Shown in pieces: positions 26,677-36,928 of a stretch of 64,000 bases of DNA (positions within the stretch are counted from its first letter, which is position 1; every line of letters begins with the position of its first letter). The stretch covers positions 1 through 64,000 of the forward strand of contig CAZMNY010000039.1 in the NCBI GenBank assembly GCA_964567745.1. The letters are read 5' to 3'. This DNA is from CAZMNY01 sp964567745. Lineage in GTDB: Bacteria; Planctomycetota; Planctomycetia; Pirellulales; Pirellulaceae. The notes under the pieces were generated by a model that did not search any database, was not told where the DNA came from, and saw nothing but the letters and a program-made list of their open reading frames with translations. The position numbers and the translations under genes are program-made.

Positions 26677-29600
26677 ATGATCGAATCGTCGACACTAAGA
26701 GTGACTAGCTCGTTCCTCGCCTTGCTTCTGCTCGCGACATGCCGCTCAACAGCAGCCCAAGAGATTGACTTCAACCGCGACGTTCGACCGATTCTTTCGG
26801 ACCGCTGTTTCCGTTGCCATGGTCCGGACCGCGATGCCCGCGAGGCCGACCTTCGCTTGGACCAGAGGGAAGGGCTTTTTTCTGATCGTGACGGCAGCCT
26901 CGCAGTCAAACCTGGCTCGCCAGACGAAAGCGATCTTTACGAACGTATCTCGTCCGAAGATCCCGATACGATCATGCCGCCGATAGAAACGAAAAAGCCA
27001 CTTTCAAAAAAGGAAATTGAGACGCTGCGCCGGTGGATCGAGCAAGGTGCGAAATGGAGCCAACATTGGGCTTTCGTTCGCCCGACAAAGCAGAAACTAC
27101 CGGAATCGGGAAGGGAGTGGGCGACGAACGAGATTGATCGTTTCGTTCACGATCGCATCGTCAAAGCCGGGCTCGCACCGTCGAAACGTGCGGACGCGCT
27201 GACGCTTGTTCGGCGATTGCATCTCGACTTGATCGGTCTCCCGCCGACGCCGGAAGTTGCCGACGCCTGGGCGCAACGACTGGCGCCCGACGGCCAATTT
27301 CAAATCGCGGTTTGGGAGCAGCTCGTCGACGAGTTGCTCAAGTCAAAGGAGTATGGTCCACGTTGGGCGAGGCGTTGGCTCGATCTGGCTCGCTACGCCG
27401 ACACGAACGGCTACGAGAAAGATCGCGACCGCTCCATCTGGCCCTACCGCGATTATGTGATTCGAGCCATAAACGAGGACATGCCTTTCGATCGGTTTGC
27501 GATTGAACAACTCGCGGGCGACATGCTGCCAAACGCGACGCAACGCCAACGGATTGCGACTGGCTTCCACCGCAACACAATGCTGAACGAAGAGGGCGGG
27601 ATCGATCCGCTTGAGTTTCGCTTCCATGCGATGACGGATCGAGTTTCTACGACCGGCACAACTTGGCTCGGCCTTACCTTGGGCTGCGTGCAATGTCACA
27701 CTCACAAATACGATCCGATTTCGCAACGAGAATACTATCAGCTGATGGCGTTTCTCAACAACGCGGACGAGCCCTACTTGGAGATACCAACAGACGCGCA
27801 AAAGCAGCAACGGAAGAACAACCTTGCACGCGCTGCTGAACTGCAAAACAAATTGAAGCAAGCGTGGCCAGCCGACAAGGCCGCGTTCAACGACGAATTT
27901 GAAGCGTGGTGGAAAGCGAATCGCGCGAACAATCGGTGGACGGTGCTTGAGGCGTCAACGCTAAAGTCGAATCTGCCTCATTTGGCGAAGCAACCCGATG
28001 GCTCCATCTTTGCTTCGGGCGACTCGGCCAAACACGACACGTATCGCATCAGCTATTCGAATGTGCCTCGCCAAATTACAGCGATTCGTCTGGAAGCATT
28101 GCCTGACGAACGGCTGCCGGCTCGTGGGCCGGGGATGACGTACTACGAGGGGACGATCGGGGATTTCTTTCTAGGCGAACTTAAGATCAAGGCGGACAGC
28201 GTCGAACGAAAAATCGCCGACGCCTCACAGAGTTACGCGAAGAACCGCTACGCGAACGAGCGAAATCCGGTCTCGGCCAAACTAGCCATCGACGGGGACC
28301 TGCAAACCGGTTGGTCCGTTCACGAGCGTCAAGGCGAAAGGCATTCGGCTGTGTTCATTTTGGCCGAACCGATCGAGAACGCGAAGCAACTCGAGATCCA
28401 ACTGGATTTTGGCCGGCACTTTGGGAGCGCGCTCGGTCGCTTTCGCATTGCCGCAACCGACGCTGATAAGCCGCCGGTTGCCCGCGACCAGCCGTTCGAA
28501 GTCGAACAGATACTCGATCGAGGAGATGATTCGCTCTCTCCAGAAAATCGCAAGCGGCTTGAGTTAGCGTTTCTCATGCAAGCGAAACAGACAAAGCCCC
28601 AAGCGGCGGCAATTCGCAAGCTGTTGAAGCGACCCGCCGTTCGCACGACGTTGGTAATGTCGGAGCGACCAGACGAAAACCGTCGCCCGACACACATTCA
28701 CCACCGCGGCGAATACCTCCAGCCCAAGGATCGAGTCGAACCGGGCGTGCTTGACTTCATGCATGACTACGAGGAGAAGGCCGAGCGAAACCGGCTTGGT
28801 TTCGCCCGCTGGCTTGTCTCCAAGGAAAACCCGCTGACAGCTCGCGTTACCGTGAACCGTCATTGGGCCGCATTTTTTGGACGGGGCATTGTGACCACCC
28901 AAGACGACCTTGGACTGCAGGGGCAACCACCGACCCATCCGAAACTACTCGACTGGCTGGCGGTCGATTTCATGCAGCAAGGCTGGTCGCTTAAGACACT
29001 GCATAAGACGATTGTGATGAGCAGTACGTATCGTCAGTCGAGTCGAGTAACCGAGCAAGGCTTGGCGAAGGATCCGAGCAACACCTGGTGGGGGCGAGCT
29101 CCTCGGTTTCGGCTTGAGGCGGAGGTCATACGAGATTCGGTGCTTTTTTCGTCGGGGCGGTTGTCGCTTAAAGCCTTTGGGCCGCCGGTGCGACCTCCTC
29201 AACCGGCGGGCGTCACGGAGTCTGCGTATGGTCGGCCCAAATGGAACGCCAGCCGAGGCGAGGATCGTTTTCGGCGAAGCGTCTACACGTTCGCCAAGAG
29301 GACGGCGCCGTTCGCGATGTTTAACACGTTTGACGCGCCGACCGGAGAATCTTGTACGGCGAGAAGGAACCAATCGAATACCGCGCTGCAGGCCCTGACG
29401 CTTCTCAACGATGTCATGTTTGTCGAGATCGCACAGCACCTGGGCGACGCGGCTTTCGTGTATTCCGATCGTGACGCTAAACGCGCCGAGTTCATCTTTC
29501 GCCGAATCCTGACTCGGCCGCCAAGCAAATCGGAACGATCTCGACTGATCGCCTTTGTCGAATTGCAGCGAGAACGGATTGAGGACGGATCTCTCGACGG

Positions 29601-29706
29601 CACCAAAGTCGCGTCGACGGGCCAAGCGAATGCGAAGGAACGAGCGACATGGACGTTGCTCGCGCGGGCGCTATTTGCACTCGACGAAAATATCACTCGG
29701 AATTAA
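26677..29706 (+). CDS. Exported planctomycete cytochrome C-like / DUF1549-DUF1553 protein
   Basis: A 1009-residue protein with a signal peptide (residues 1-28). A PSCyt1-type haem-like segment has CFRCHGPD near residues 45-52. Next come a DUF1549 region (about 150-360, with GPRWARRWLDLARYADTNGY and CVQCHTHKYDPI), a middle carbohydrate-binding-like stretch (about 430-600) and a DUF1553 region (RLGFARWLVSKENPLTARV, and WGRAPRFRLEAEVIRDS). The family is abundant in planctomycetes and exported, with unproven links to polymer breakdown. The DUF1501 gene starts 4 bases after its stop, so they form an operon. Confidence 0.92.
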   Translation: MIESSTLRVTSSFLALLLLATCRSTAAQEIDFNRDVRPILSDRCFRCHGPDRDAREADLRLDQREGLFSDRDGSLAVKPGSPDESDLYERISSEDPDTIMPPIETKKPLSKKEIETLRRWIEQGAKWSQHWAFVRPTKQKLPESGREWATNEIDRFVHDRIVKAGLAPSKRADALTLVRRLHLDLIGLPPTPEVADAWAQRLAPDGQFQIAVWEQLVDELLKSKEYGPRWARRWLDLARYADTNGYEKDRDRSIWPYRDYVIRAINEDMPFDRFAIEQLAGDMLPNATQRQRIATGFHRNTMLNEEGGIDPLEFRFHAMTDRVSTTGTTWLGLTLGCVQCHTHKYDPISQREYYQLMAFLNNADEPYLEIPTDAQKQQRKNNLARAAELQNKLKQAWPADKAAFNDEFEAWWKANRANNRWTVLEASTLKSNLPHLAKQPDGSIFASGDSAKHDTYRISYSNVPRQITAIRLEALPDERLPARGPGMTYYEGTIGDFFLGELKIKADSVERKIADASQSYAKNRYANERNPVSAKLAIDGDLQTGWSVHERQGERHSAVFILAEPIENAKQLEIQLDFGRHFGSALGRFRIAATDADKPPVARDQPFEVEQILDRGDDSLSPENRKRLELAFLMQAKQTKPQAAAIRKLLKRPAVRTTLVMSERPDENRRPTHIHHRGEYLQPKDRVEPGVLDFMHDYEEKAERNRLGFARWLVSKENPLTARVTVNRHWAAFFGRGIVTTQDDLGLQGQPPTHPKLLDWLAVDFMQQGWSLKTLHKTIVMSSTYRQSSRVTEQGLAKDPSNTWWGRAPRFRLEAEVIRDSVLFSSGRLSLKAFGPPVRPPQPAGVTESAYGRPKWNASRGEDRFRRSVYTFAKRTAPFAMFNTFDAPTGESCTARRNQSNTALQALTLLNDVMFVEIAQHLGDAAFVYSDRDAKRAEFIFRRILTRPPSKSERSRLIAFVELQRERIEDGSLDGTKVASTGQANAKERATWTLLARALFALDENITRN

Positions 29707-29710
29707 GCCC

Positions 29711-31168
29711 ATGACTCAACGTAACGTACAGGCGACGGCAAACCTGATGGCTCGTCGGCAGTTTCTGGACCAGTGCAGGCTTGGCGTTGGGCGAGCCGCC
29801 TTGGCTGGTTTGCTCGGCGGATCGCTGCCGGGCGCAGCACGAGAGTCGCGAGCCGAGGGGAAAGCGTCTCGAATCCTCGCGCCAAAGAAGCCTCATTTTA
29901 CAGGCAAGGCGAAGGCTGTCATTCATCTGTTTATGGCCGGTGCGCCGAGTCAGCTCGAACTGTTCGACTACAAACCGATGCTCGCCAAACTCGAAGGCAA
30001 ATCGCTGCCGCCATCGATCATCGGCGACCAGCGTTACGCTTTCATTCGGTCCGACGCAGCGGTGCTCGGGCCGCGATTCAAGTTTACTCGTCACGGCGAA
30101 TCGGCGGCCGAAGTGTCAGACGCTGCGCCGCATTTCAGCAAGATCGTTGATGACGTTTGTCTCGTCAGGTCGGTGACGACGGATCAGTTCAACCACGCCC
30201 CCGCCCAGATCATGCTGAACACGGGGTTCTCTCAGCCGGGCCGACCGAGCCTCGGTTCGTGGGTCATCTATGGACTCGGCTCCGAAACAGAAAACCTGCC
30301 AGCGTATGTGGTGATGTCGAGCGGCGGCGGATTAAGCGGCGGGGCGGCTTTGTGGTCGAGCGGTTTCTTACCAACGGTTTACACCGGCGTGCCGTTCCGC
30401 AGCAGCGGGCCGCCCATCTTAAACGTCACTAGTCCGAAAGGCGTGGGCAAGCAAGCTCAAGACGACACTTACGATTTGGTCAACGGTCTCAATCGGCAAC
30501 GACTTGCCGATGTTGGCGACCCGGAAATCGCCACACGAATTGCCTCGTTCGAGATGGCCGCTCGACTGCAGACGTCGGCGCCCGAGTTGATGGATCTCAG
30601 TAATGAGTCGAAGGAGACGATTGAGCTGTACGGCTGCAAACCAGAGAAACCTTCATTTGCCAGGACCTGCCTGTTGGCTCGCAGAATGGTGCAGCGGGGC
30701 GTACGCTTTGTCAATATTTACCATCAAGGTTGGGACGCGCACAGCGACGTCAAAGGCAATGTTAAACGCAATTGCAAGACGACCGACCAAGCGTCGGCGG
30801 CGCTCGTTCAAGATCTCAAACGACTCGGTATGTTGGACGAGACACTTGTCGTTTGGGGGGGCGAATTCGGGCGGACTCCGATGGTCGAGACGAACCCCGC
30901 GTTGGGCCGAGCCAGAGGACGCGACCACCATCCGCAAGCCTTCAGCATGTGGATGGCGGGCGGCGGTTTTAAGGGCGGATTGCAACACGGCCAGACGGAT
31001 GAATTTGGATTTCATATCGTCGACGGCAAAGTGCACGTCTACGATTTGCAAGCCACGCTGCTACACAGTCTCGGTTTCGATCACGAGCGTCTCACGTTCC
31101 GCTACGCTGGACGAGACTTTCGCTTGACCGACGTGCACGGCGAAGTTCGCTCGGAGCTGTTGAGCTAG
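29711..31168 (+). CDS. DUF1501 (sulfatase-like fold) exported protein, first copy
   Basis: A 485-residue protein from the ATG at 29711, directly after the upstream stop. A twin-arginine signal (ARRQFLDQCRLGVGRAALAGLLGG, shown in part: RRQFL near residues 16-20) marks Tat export. DUF1501 hallmarks: VIHLFMAGAPSQLELFDYKP, LVRSVTTDQFNHAPAQ, VVWGGEFGRTPMVE and GRDHHPQAFSMWMAGGG, a fold related to alkaline phosphatase/sulfatase. The metal- and substrate-binding function is not proven for the family. Partner of the DUF1549 gene upstream. Confidence 0.93.
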   Translation: MTQRNVQATANLMARRQFLDQCRLGVGRAALAGLLGGSLPGAARESRAEGKASRILAPKKPHFTGKAKAVIHLFMAGAPSQLELFDYKPMLAKLEGKSLPPSIIGDQRYAFIRSDAAVLGPRFKFTRHGESAAEVSDAAPHFSKIVDDVCLVRSVTTDQFNHAPAQIMLNTGFSQPGRPSLGSWVIYGLGSETENLPAYVVMSSGGGLSGGAALWSSGFLPTVYTGVPFRSSGPPILNVTSPKGVGKQAQDDTYDLVNGLNRQRLADVGDPEIATRIASFEMAARLQTSAPELMDLSNESKETIELYGCKPEKPSFARTCLLARRMVQRGVRFVNIYHQGWDAHSDVKGNVKRNCKTTDQASAALVQDLKRLGMLDETLVVWGGEFGRTPMVETNPALGRARGRDHHPQAFSMWMAGGGFKGGLQHGQTDEFGFHIVDGKVHVYDLQATLLHSLGFDHERLTFRYAGRDFRLTDVHGEVRSELLS

Positions 31169-31242
31169 AGACGGAAGAAGGACTCGCCAGCCGAACCAGA
31201 TGTTGGAATCCGCGAGCGAGCCGGCCGTGAATTGGCCACGAG

Positions 31243-32730
31243 CTATCCGGCGGTCGCGCACAACTTGTGCAAAGCCAATCGCAGGTTGCGAACTTTCATG
31301 GGCAGAGGCAAGAGAGCTCGGTGCTGTGCCGTCTCCGCTGAGTCGGCCTGACTTTGAGTGCCGACAATTAGGATGGCGGGGATGTCCTTGGTGTAGTCTT
31401 CCGCCCCGAAACGATTGAATGAGTCGACCGCCTCATCGCCCAACTCTGTCGTGCAAAAGACGACGCAATCGGCCACGTTGTCTTCATTCTCGAAGCGTGG
31501 AAAAAGGCGGTCGGTAGTGCCCATGATCATGACCCGATAGCCGCGCTTCTTAAGTTGGTCGCGTAGTAAATCCTGTGTCGGTGCGTGCGATTCGACAAGC
31601 AACACGGTCTTGCCATCGCCCTCTTCCGCCATCTTCTCAGCTTCGGTCGGCTGATCGATCGACTTCTCCGCTTTTGAATCGGCGGCGGTACTTGGCACCG
31701 ATGCTCTCGTCTCGAGTCGCCGAGCAATCACTTTGATTTCGTGATTCATCTCCGCCGCCGTCTGAAACCGTTTCTTCGGATCCAATTCCATCGCCCGCGC
31801 CAGGAATTGAATTAATGGCAGGGGTAGGTCCGGGAGCAGTTGCCCGATCGGGACGATATCGCGGAAACGAGCGAAGTTGAGCCGCATCATGCGGTCTTTG
31901 GTCTCTAGCAATGCAGGTTTGCCTGTCAGGCAGTGGTACATGATGCAGCCAGTGAAGAACAGATCGCTGCGAGCGTCATCCTTCCGCACGCCCGTGCTGC
32001 GTTCCAACGCCGCATAGTCGATGGCTCGGGCGTTTGGGCAGTCGGCGTACTCTTTTTCATTTTTCAAATTGCTGGCGGCCGCAAGACCAAAGTCGACCAG
32101 TTTTCCTCGACCCATGCTGGTCATCAACACGTTGGACATCTTCAAGTCACGATGGGTGATGCCCTTTTCCGCCGCGTACGTCAGTCCGGCAGTAATGTCG
32201 TTGACGATGCGAGTTGTCGTCATCGCGTCAAACGACTTGCGAACTCGAACAAGGTCGCGGAGATTCTCGCCCTCGACGAACTCCATCACCATGAACGGGG
32301 CTCGGGAATCTCCAACCACCTCGTAAATTGGCACGACGTTGGGATGCCTCAACTGGGCACCCATGCGACCTTCGCGCAGAAACTGCTCAAGGTCAGGCAG
32401 GCTTTCGCGGTATCGCTTGCGAAGAACTTTGACCGCGCGAACTTCGTCCGTCTCGCGATGGGTGCAGCGATAAACGCGCGCAAACGAGCCCGTACCGATC
32501 AGATATTTGGCTTTCCATTTGCCGAAGAAGAAGCCATGTCGCTCGCCTCGAAGGATTCGATCGACCTGCAGGTTGGTCATCAATTCGCGACCAATGAGCG
32601 TCTTGATGAACTGCTGCAGTTCGTCATCGCCGGCGGCCGAAACGCTGCGAGCCTGGTCGAGGTCGCGCCTGACGACCAGACCCAATTCAGTGACCCGGTG
32701 GGCAAACTTATCGATGGACCAGTCAGACAT
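31243..32730 (-). CDS. Ser/Thr protein kinase with C-terminal degenerate receiver domain
   Basis: 495 residues from the ATG at 32730 (MSDWSIDKFAHRV; the upstream ATG at 32766 is less likely). A planctomycete-type N-terminal helical region (1-70) is followed by a kinase domain: GTGSFARV at 79-86, catalytic Lys near 101, HRDLKMSN near 193-200, DFG near 213-215. The activation segment lacks an APE motif but has DARSDLFFTG. A Ser/Glu/Lys-rich linker leads to a response-regulator-like domain (about 385-495: KTVLLVESHAPTQDLLRDQLKKRG). Its acidic pair reads ES and the phosphorylated Asp position (CVVFCTTELGDE) lacks Asp. It converges with the DUF1501 gene. Confidence 0.9.
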   Translation of the reverse strand: MSDWSIDKFAHRVTELGLVVRRDLDQARSVSAAGDDELQQFIKTLIGRELMTNLQVDRILRGERHGFFFGKWKAKYLIGTGSFARVYRCTHRETDEVRAVKVLRKRYRESLPDLEQFLREGRMGAQLRHPNVVPIYEVVGDSRAPFMVMEFVEGENLRDLVRVRKSFDAMTTTRIVNDITAGLTYAAEKGITHRDLKMSNVLMTSMGRGKLVDFGLAAASNLKNEKEYADCPNARAIDYAALERSTGVRKDDARSDLFFTGCIMYHCLTGKPALLETKDRMMRLNFARFRDIVPIGQLLPDLPLPLIQFLARAMELDPKKRFQTAAEMNHEIKVIARRLETRASVPSTAADSKAEKSIDQPTEAEKMAEEGDGKTVLLVESHAPTQDLLRDQLKKRGYRVMIMGTTDRLFPRFENEDNVADCVVFCTTELGDEAVDSFNRFGAEDYTKDIPAILIVGTQSQADSAETAQHRALLPLPMKVRNLRLALHKLCATAG

Positions 32731-32873
32731 GAAGCGAAGCACTCTAGGGATTGAGAATCTCGGCAAATGCCGCCCAATCTATCCTAAGCCAGTTGTGCGG
32801 CTATCGCAACGCAACGCCGCGTCCTCAGAGTCGGCCATGTTCTTGGCCGCATTTTGCTTGACGCGATGGCCGT

Positions 32874-33188
32874 CTAGCCATCGGTTCCGAAATTATCGCC
32901 CAAGTTTTCCTCGTCATCGGTGCCGGCTTTCAATTCGTCGCGTTCGCGCCGTGTCGCTTCCAAGTCAAAGACAAGGTATTTCATATCCAGGCGTAGCTGT
33001 GACAACGCCTCTTGGACTAGCTGCAGAATTCGCCGACGCCGTCGCGTGCTCTCGACAACCCGTTGCAGAACCGGCTCAAGCGAGGATTTCTGCTTTTCGG
33101 GAAGTGAGGCCACCAGATTCGAGAGTTCAATAAAATCCTTGGGAAGTTCTTCGTTTTGCCACTGGAATCGATGGGTGCCTTTGGACAT
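32874..33188 (-). CDS. Small coiled-coil-like protein of unknown function
   Basis: 104 residues from the ATG at 33188 (MSKGTHRFQW, preceded by AAGGAA). The long upstream frame to 33269 has no ribosome site and is rejected. The body is helical and heptad-like (LSNLVASLPEKQKSSLEPVLQ..ALSQLRLDMKYLVFDLEATRRERDEL), with an Arg run (STRRRRRILQL) and an acidic tail. No membrane segment. It sits upstream of the receiver kinase on the same strand, but 143 bases away. Function unknown. Confidence 0.65.
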   Translation of the reverse strand: MSKGTHRFQWQNEELPKDFIELSNLVASLPEKQKSSLEPVLQRVVESTRRRRRILQLVQEALSQLRLDMKYLVFDLEATRRERDELKAGTDDEENLGDNFGTDG

Positions 33189-33477
33189 GTGTTTTTCCTT
33201 GGTGCAGAATCGGTCGATGTGCTTCCCTTCAAATGCACCATGTGTGCCATTGTCGGCTCGGAAATCCATGTCGTGTTGCTAACTCCTTTGGTGGAAATGG
33301 TTTACTTGAAATCGATAAATTGCCTGCTCAAATGCGATGTGGCCAAAACGCCACCGCTTTGATCTAGCTGTAGGTCGCAAATCCTGATACAAGCCCGCGT
33401 TACGTCGATTGCAACACGCATGATCGGGCGTGTGGTTAGAGTGCGACAGCCCCTAGAAATAAGGAACATGTGTTGCC

Positions 33478-36264
33478 GTGAAGCAACATCGAAAGGCAAC
33501 TCAATTCGCCTGCTCGCGATTCCTGGCCGCCGTTGGGGTCATCGCCGCGATCGCTCTAGCCGCGATGTCGACGGAACGACTGTGGGCTGAGCAAACCGAT
33601 TCGTTTGAGTCGCCCGCCAAATCGTGGGTCATGTACGGTACCGACTGCCCACGTTTGCGAGTTTCCGTTCACGAAAGGATCTGGGGCGCCGCCCGCACTG
33701 GCAAGCGGGCGGAGCACATCGAGATCAAGGGCGAAAACGGATCGTACGCCTATCTGACCTATGGCATTCCCTCATCTCGATTGCTCGAAGAGTTTCAGCC
33801 TCGAATTTGGATCAAGTCGAATCGGCCTGGGATTCAGTTTCTTGCGAGAGTCGTGTTGCCTCGTTCGATCAACCCGAAAACCGGTCGGCCGCTCACCACA
33901 CTGCTTCCTGGTGACGCGATTGAAAACGCTGGCGTCTGGACGATGCTTACGATTCCACGAATTCGCAAGCTGCTCGACCAGTCCATCCCTCGCTTGCGCC
34001 GCGAGTTCGGTTCGTTTGTGGATGGTCGCGAGGCGTTTGTCGACAAACTCGTGGTCAACATTTACGGCGGCCCAGGGACGACAAAAGTTTGGCTCGACGA
34101 CCTCGCCTATCAATCGTTTCCGCCGCCGAAGTTTGTTGACCATTCGGTGCGGCCGGCGCAAAACCAAGTTGGCGTTCCTCTTGCCGGCTCTGGCGAACAG
34201 GAGGCCGTTCGAGTTCGAGGCGACCTGTTTGTTGTAGCCGACCGGCCTTGGCTAGCCAAAGTGATCGAATACAACGGTGAACCGTTTGCCTGGCTGAAGG
34301 AGCAAGGGTTCAACGCGATCATGTTGCCGGCACCTGCGACACCGAGTCAGTTGGCGTTGGCGGCAGAGCTTAAACTTTGGCTTATCGCGCCGCCACCGCC
34401 TCGCGAGATCACTCGGATGCACGATCGCATTCTCGTGTGGCGATTGGGCGAAGGGTTGGGCTCGAGAGAAGTTGAGTCGGTTCGTCGATTGTCGAAGGAG
34501 CTGCGTCGACGAGATCCGCAGCAACATCGACCGTTGCTTGCCGGGCCAAAGACCAACGCTTGGGATTATCGACGCAGCGCTGACGTGTTTCTTCTCGATC
34601 GGCCTGTCATTGCATCTCAACACGGACTGGCTGAACAAGGCGCATGGTGGCGGGACGAGCCGCAGCGATCGCGATTGGCCGGCCCGATTTGGGCTTCCAT
34701 CCCCACTCAGCTCGCTTCGCCTTTGATCGAGCAAGCGGTCGCACATCAGGCGGGGCAGTCGCTTCAATACACCTATGTCGAGCCCGACCAAATTCGTGCG
34801 TTGGCGTTTCACGCTGCGGCGTCCGGCGTTCGAGGATTCGTGTTCCGCTCGCGCTCGCCACTCGATCGCGAAGATGCGGCGACTAGAATGCGGGCGAAAT
34901 CGCTTGAGTTGTTGATGCGTGAGTTGACTCTCATTGAACCGTGGGTGGCGGGCGGTGTGAGCGAAGGCGACATTTCGGTTCAGAACGAGGACGTTCGGGC
35001 GAGCGTATTGCGGACCGAGCGCGCTCAGCTGCTGTTGATAACTCGAACGGCCAAGAACCAGCAATTCGTCATCGGCTCCGCTGAACGGGAGCAGATCGGA
35101 CTGACGACGTCTTCGATTTCAACATCGGCCGAAGCAAATCGAATCACGTTCACGACGATGCAGCCGATGCGAAGCCACCGAGTTCCGGGCGGGTTTCGGC
35201 TTCAGCTCGACGATGGTGAGTTGACGTCTCTCATTCTGCTCACGCAAAATTCGCGGGTGATGGAGCACGTAGGGCGAGTTCTGCTTGAGCAAGGGCCGAT
35301 GATTGCCCACTTGCGATACGAGATCACGGAGATGCACTGGGACCGAACTCGGCAGATCCTGGAACGCCTAGCCGCGCTTGGCGTCGCACTGCCTCAATCC
35401 GAGGCTCGCATTCAGCAAGCCCGGTCGCTGTTGGATCAGAGTCGCGAGAGAATACAGGCTAATGACCTCGACTGGTCTTTGGCGTTGGCCAACCGAGCGA
35501 TGGCGACGCTCGCGGCTTTGCGGCGCGGTCACTGGGAGCAAGCCGCATCCGCCTTCTCATCACCCAACTCGGCGCCGCTGGTCGCGGATTTTGCCCTGCT
35601 GCCCGAACACTGGGGCCTTTCGCAACGAATGAGAAACTCGCATTGGGGGCCGAGCATCTTGCCCGCAGGTAGTTTCGAGAACCTCGAGCACATGCTTCAA
35701 TCCGGTTGGCAGCGCAGTCTAGCAACTCAGGACGATGCGAATTGCCTGGTTGAGTTGTCGCTGAGCGGTCCGCGATCGGGAAGGCGAGCGTTGCGATTGG
35801 TTGCGGCGCCGAACGAGGCGATGATGCAGCAGCACCGCGACGAACCGTGGCTTAGCGTTTCGTCGGCGCCGGTGGCGATGCGGCAAGGCCAAGTCGCTCG
35901 TATTCATGGTTGGGTGCGAACCTCAAAGCCGTTTGCCGGAAGCCGAGGCGTGGTGATTCACGACAGTTTTACCGGTCCCGCGTTCGGCAAACACATATCC
36001 GATTCGCCCGGGTGGAAAGAGTTCACGCTCTACCGAGCCGCGGCAAAAGACGACTACTTGGTGGTGCGATTGGAACTGGCTGGATTCGGCGACGCGATGT
36101 TTGATGATCTTACGATCAGTCTGCTGCGGGAATCTAGCGGGCCGCGGCGACCGAATGCACCGTCGAGCCCTCCCGGGGCGCTCGCGCCTCAGTCGACTCC
36201 CGGCCTTGCGCCGCCAGAGTTAGGCCCGCCTCGATCCGCGGTGCGTCCAAGTCGACGTCCTTGA
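33478..36264 (+). CDS. Large exported protein of unknown function, carbohydrate-active-like architecture
   Basis: 928 residues from the GTG at 33478; a signal peptide covers residues 1-38 (cleavage after WAEQ). The N-terminal 200 residues form a beta-rich domain (HIEIKGENGSYAYLTYGIP, and VWLDDLAYQSFPPP). Next comes a putative TIM-barrel-like region (ILVWRLGEGL, VRGFVFRSRSPLDREDAATRM). A helical stretch precedes a C-terminal beta domain (about 750-890: ARIHGWVRTSKPF, VRLELAGFGDAMFDDLTI) resembling a carbohydrate-binding module. The tail is Pro-rich. No catalytic pair can be named. Glycoside hydrolase-like function is inference. Confidence 0.8.
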   Translation: MKQHRKATQFACSRFLAAVGVIAAIALAAMSTERLWAEQTDSFESPAKSWVMYGTDCPRLRVSVHERIWGAARTGKRAEHIEIKGENGSYAYLTYGIPSSRLLEEFQPRIWIKSNRPGIQFLARVVLPRSINPKTGRPLTTLLPGDAIENAGVWTMLTIPRIRKLLDQSIPRLRREFGSFVDGREAFVDKLVVNIYGGPGTTKVWLDDLAYQSFPPPKFVDHSVRPAQNQVGVPLAGSGEQEAVRVRGDLFVVADRPWLAKVIEYNGEPFAWLKEQGFNAIMLPAPATPSQLALAAELKLWLIAPPPPREITRMHDRILVWRLGEGLGSREVESVRRLSKELRRRDPQQHRPLLAGPKTNAWDYRRSADVFLLDRPVIASQHGLAEQGAWWRDEPQRSRLAGPIWASIPTQLASPLIEQAVAHQAGQSLQYTYVEPDQIRALAFHAAASGVRGFVFRSRSPLDREDAATRMRAKSLELLMRELTLIEPWVAGGVSEGDISVQNEDVRASVLRTERAQLLLITRTAKNQQFVIGSAEREQIGLTTSSISTSAEANRITFTTMQPMRSHRVPGGFRLQLDDGELTSLILLTQNSRVMEHVGRVLLEQGPMIAHLRYEITEMHWDRTRQILERLAALGVALPQSEARIQQARSLLDQSRERIQANDLDWSLALANRAMATLAALRRGHWEQAASAFSSPNSAPLVADFALLPEHWGLSQRMRNSHWGPSILPAGSFENLEHMLQSGWQRSLATQDDANCLVELSLSGPRSGRRALRLVAAPNEAMMQQHRDEPWLSVSSAPVAMRQGQVARIHGWVRTSKPFAGSRGVVIHDSFTGPAFGKHISDSPGWKEFTLYRAAAKDDYLVVRLELAGFGDAMFDDLTISLLRESSGPRRPNAPSSPPGALAPQSTPGLAPPELGPPRSAVRPSRRP

Positions 36265-36928
36265 AAGACGCTCTTGGCGCCGCCTTATCGCGCTGAATGA
36301 ACAACTCATCGCTGCGGGATTCCCGGCGGATGGTGCAGCGGCGATCGGCGTTGCCGCAGCCAACGGCGATTCCACGAAAATAGCGGATCATTTCAAGCAA
36401 CATCGCCCCAACGCCAAGGTCCCGAAAGAACTCGAATCAACTCTCTTGGCGATCGCTGTCTTCCGCGAGTCGTTCAGTCGTCTCCGCTCGAAGTTAGATG
36501 CTGGCGGTGCCGCAGCGACGATGAAGGGCGATTTCCCAAAGATCCGCTAGCAGGCGACGAATTTGGGCGCCGTTGGACTCGCCGACGCGATGAGGCTATG
36601 TCAACGCGACCTACTGATTCGAGACACCGTCAACAGCGCCGTCAATTCGTCCGTGCTCGGAATCGAATCGCCGCTTACCTCCACTGAAGTCTTGACTGTG
36701 ATTCGCCACCCGTGGATCAAGAGACAGAAGTCGTTTCAAGGCGCCGGCGGCGTCCGACTTGTGCGATCCGACGACAATCGAGTTATCGTGTCGCAGTCGA
36801 CCGCTGCGGCCGCGATCGGCCTTCCGACTTCAAGCCGTTCGGCCATTGCGGATGCCCGGATTGGCGAATCGAATTCAGTCCAGCGCGAACAGCTTCTTCG
36901 TTTGCCTGACGACGAAGACGATGAGTGA
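36224..36928 (+). pseudogene. Disrupted gene of unknown function with an in-frame TAG
   Basis: One reading frame runs from 36224 to 36928 with a single TAG at 36548-36550. The part before reads like protein (EQLIAAGFPADGAAAIGVAA.., ESTLLAIAVFRESFSRLRSK) but has no ATG/GTG/TTG start. The part after (GAVGLADAMRLCQRDLLIRD.., STEVLTVIRHPWIKRQ.., acidic tail DDEDDE) continues in the same frame from the TTG at 36563. I read it as a gene that lost its start and gained a stop. No family recognised. The rest, 36929-37210, holds a short hairpin (TGGGGA..TCCCCA) and no gene. Confidence 0.6.
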
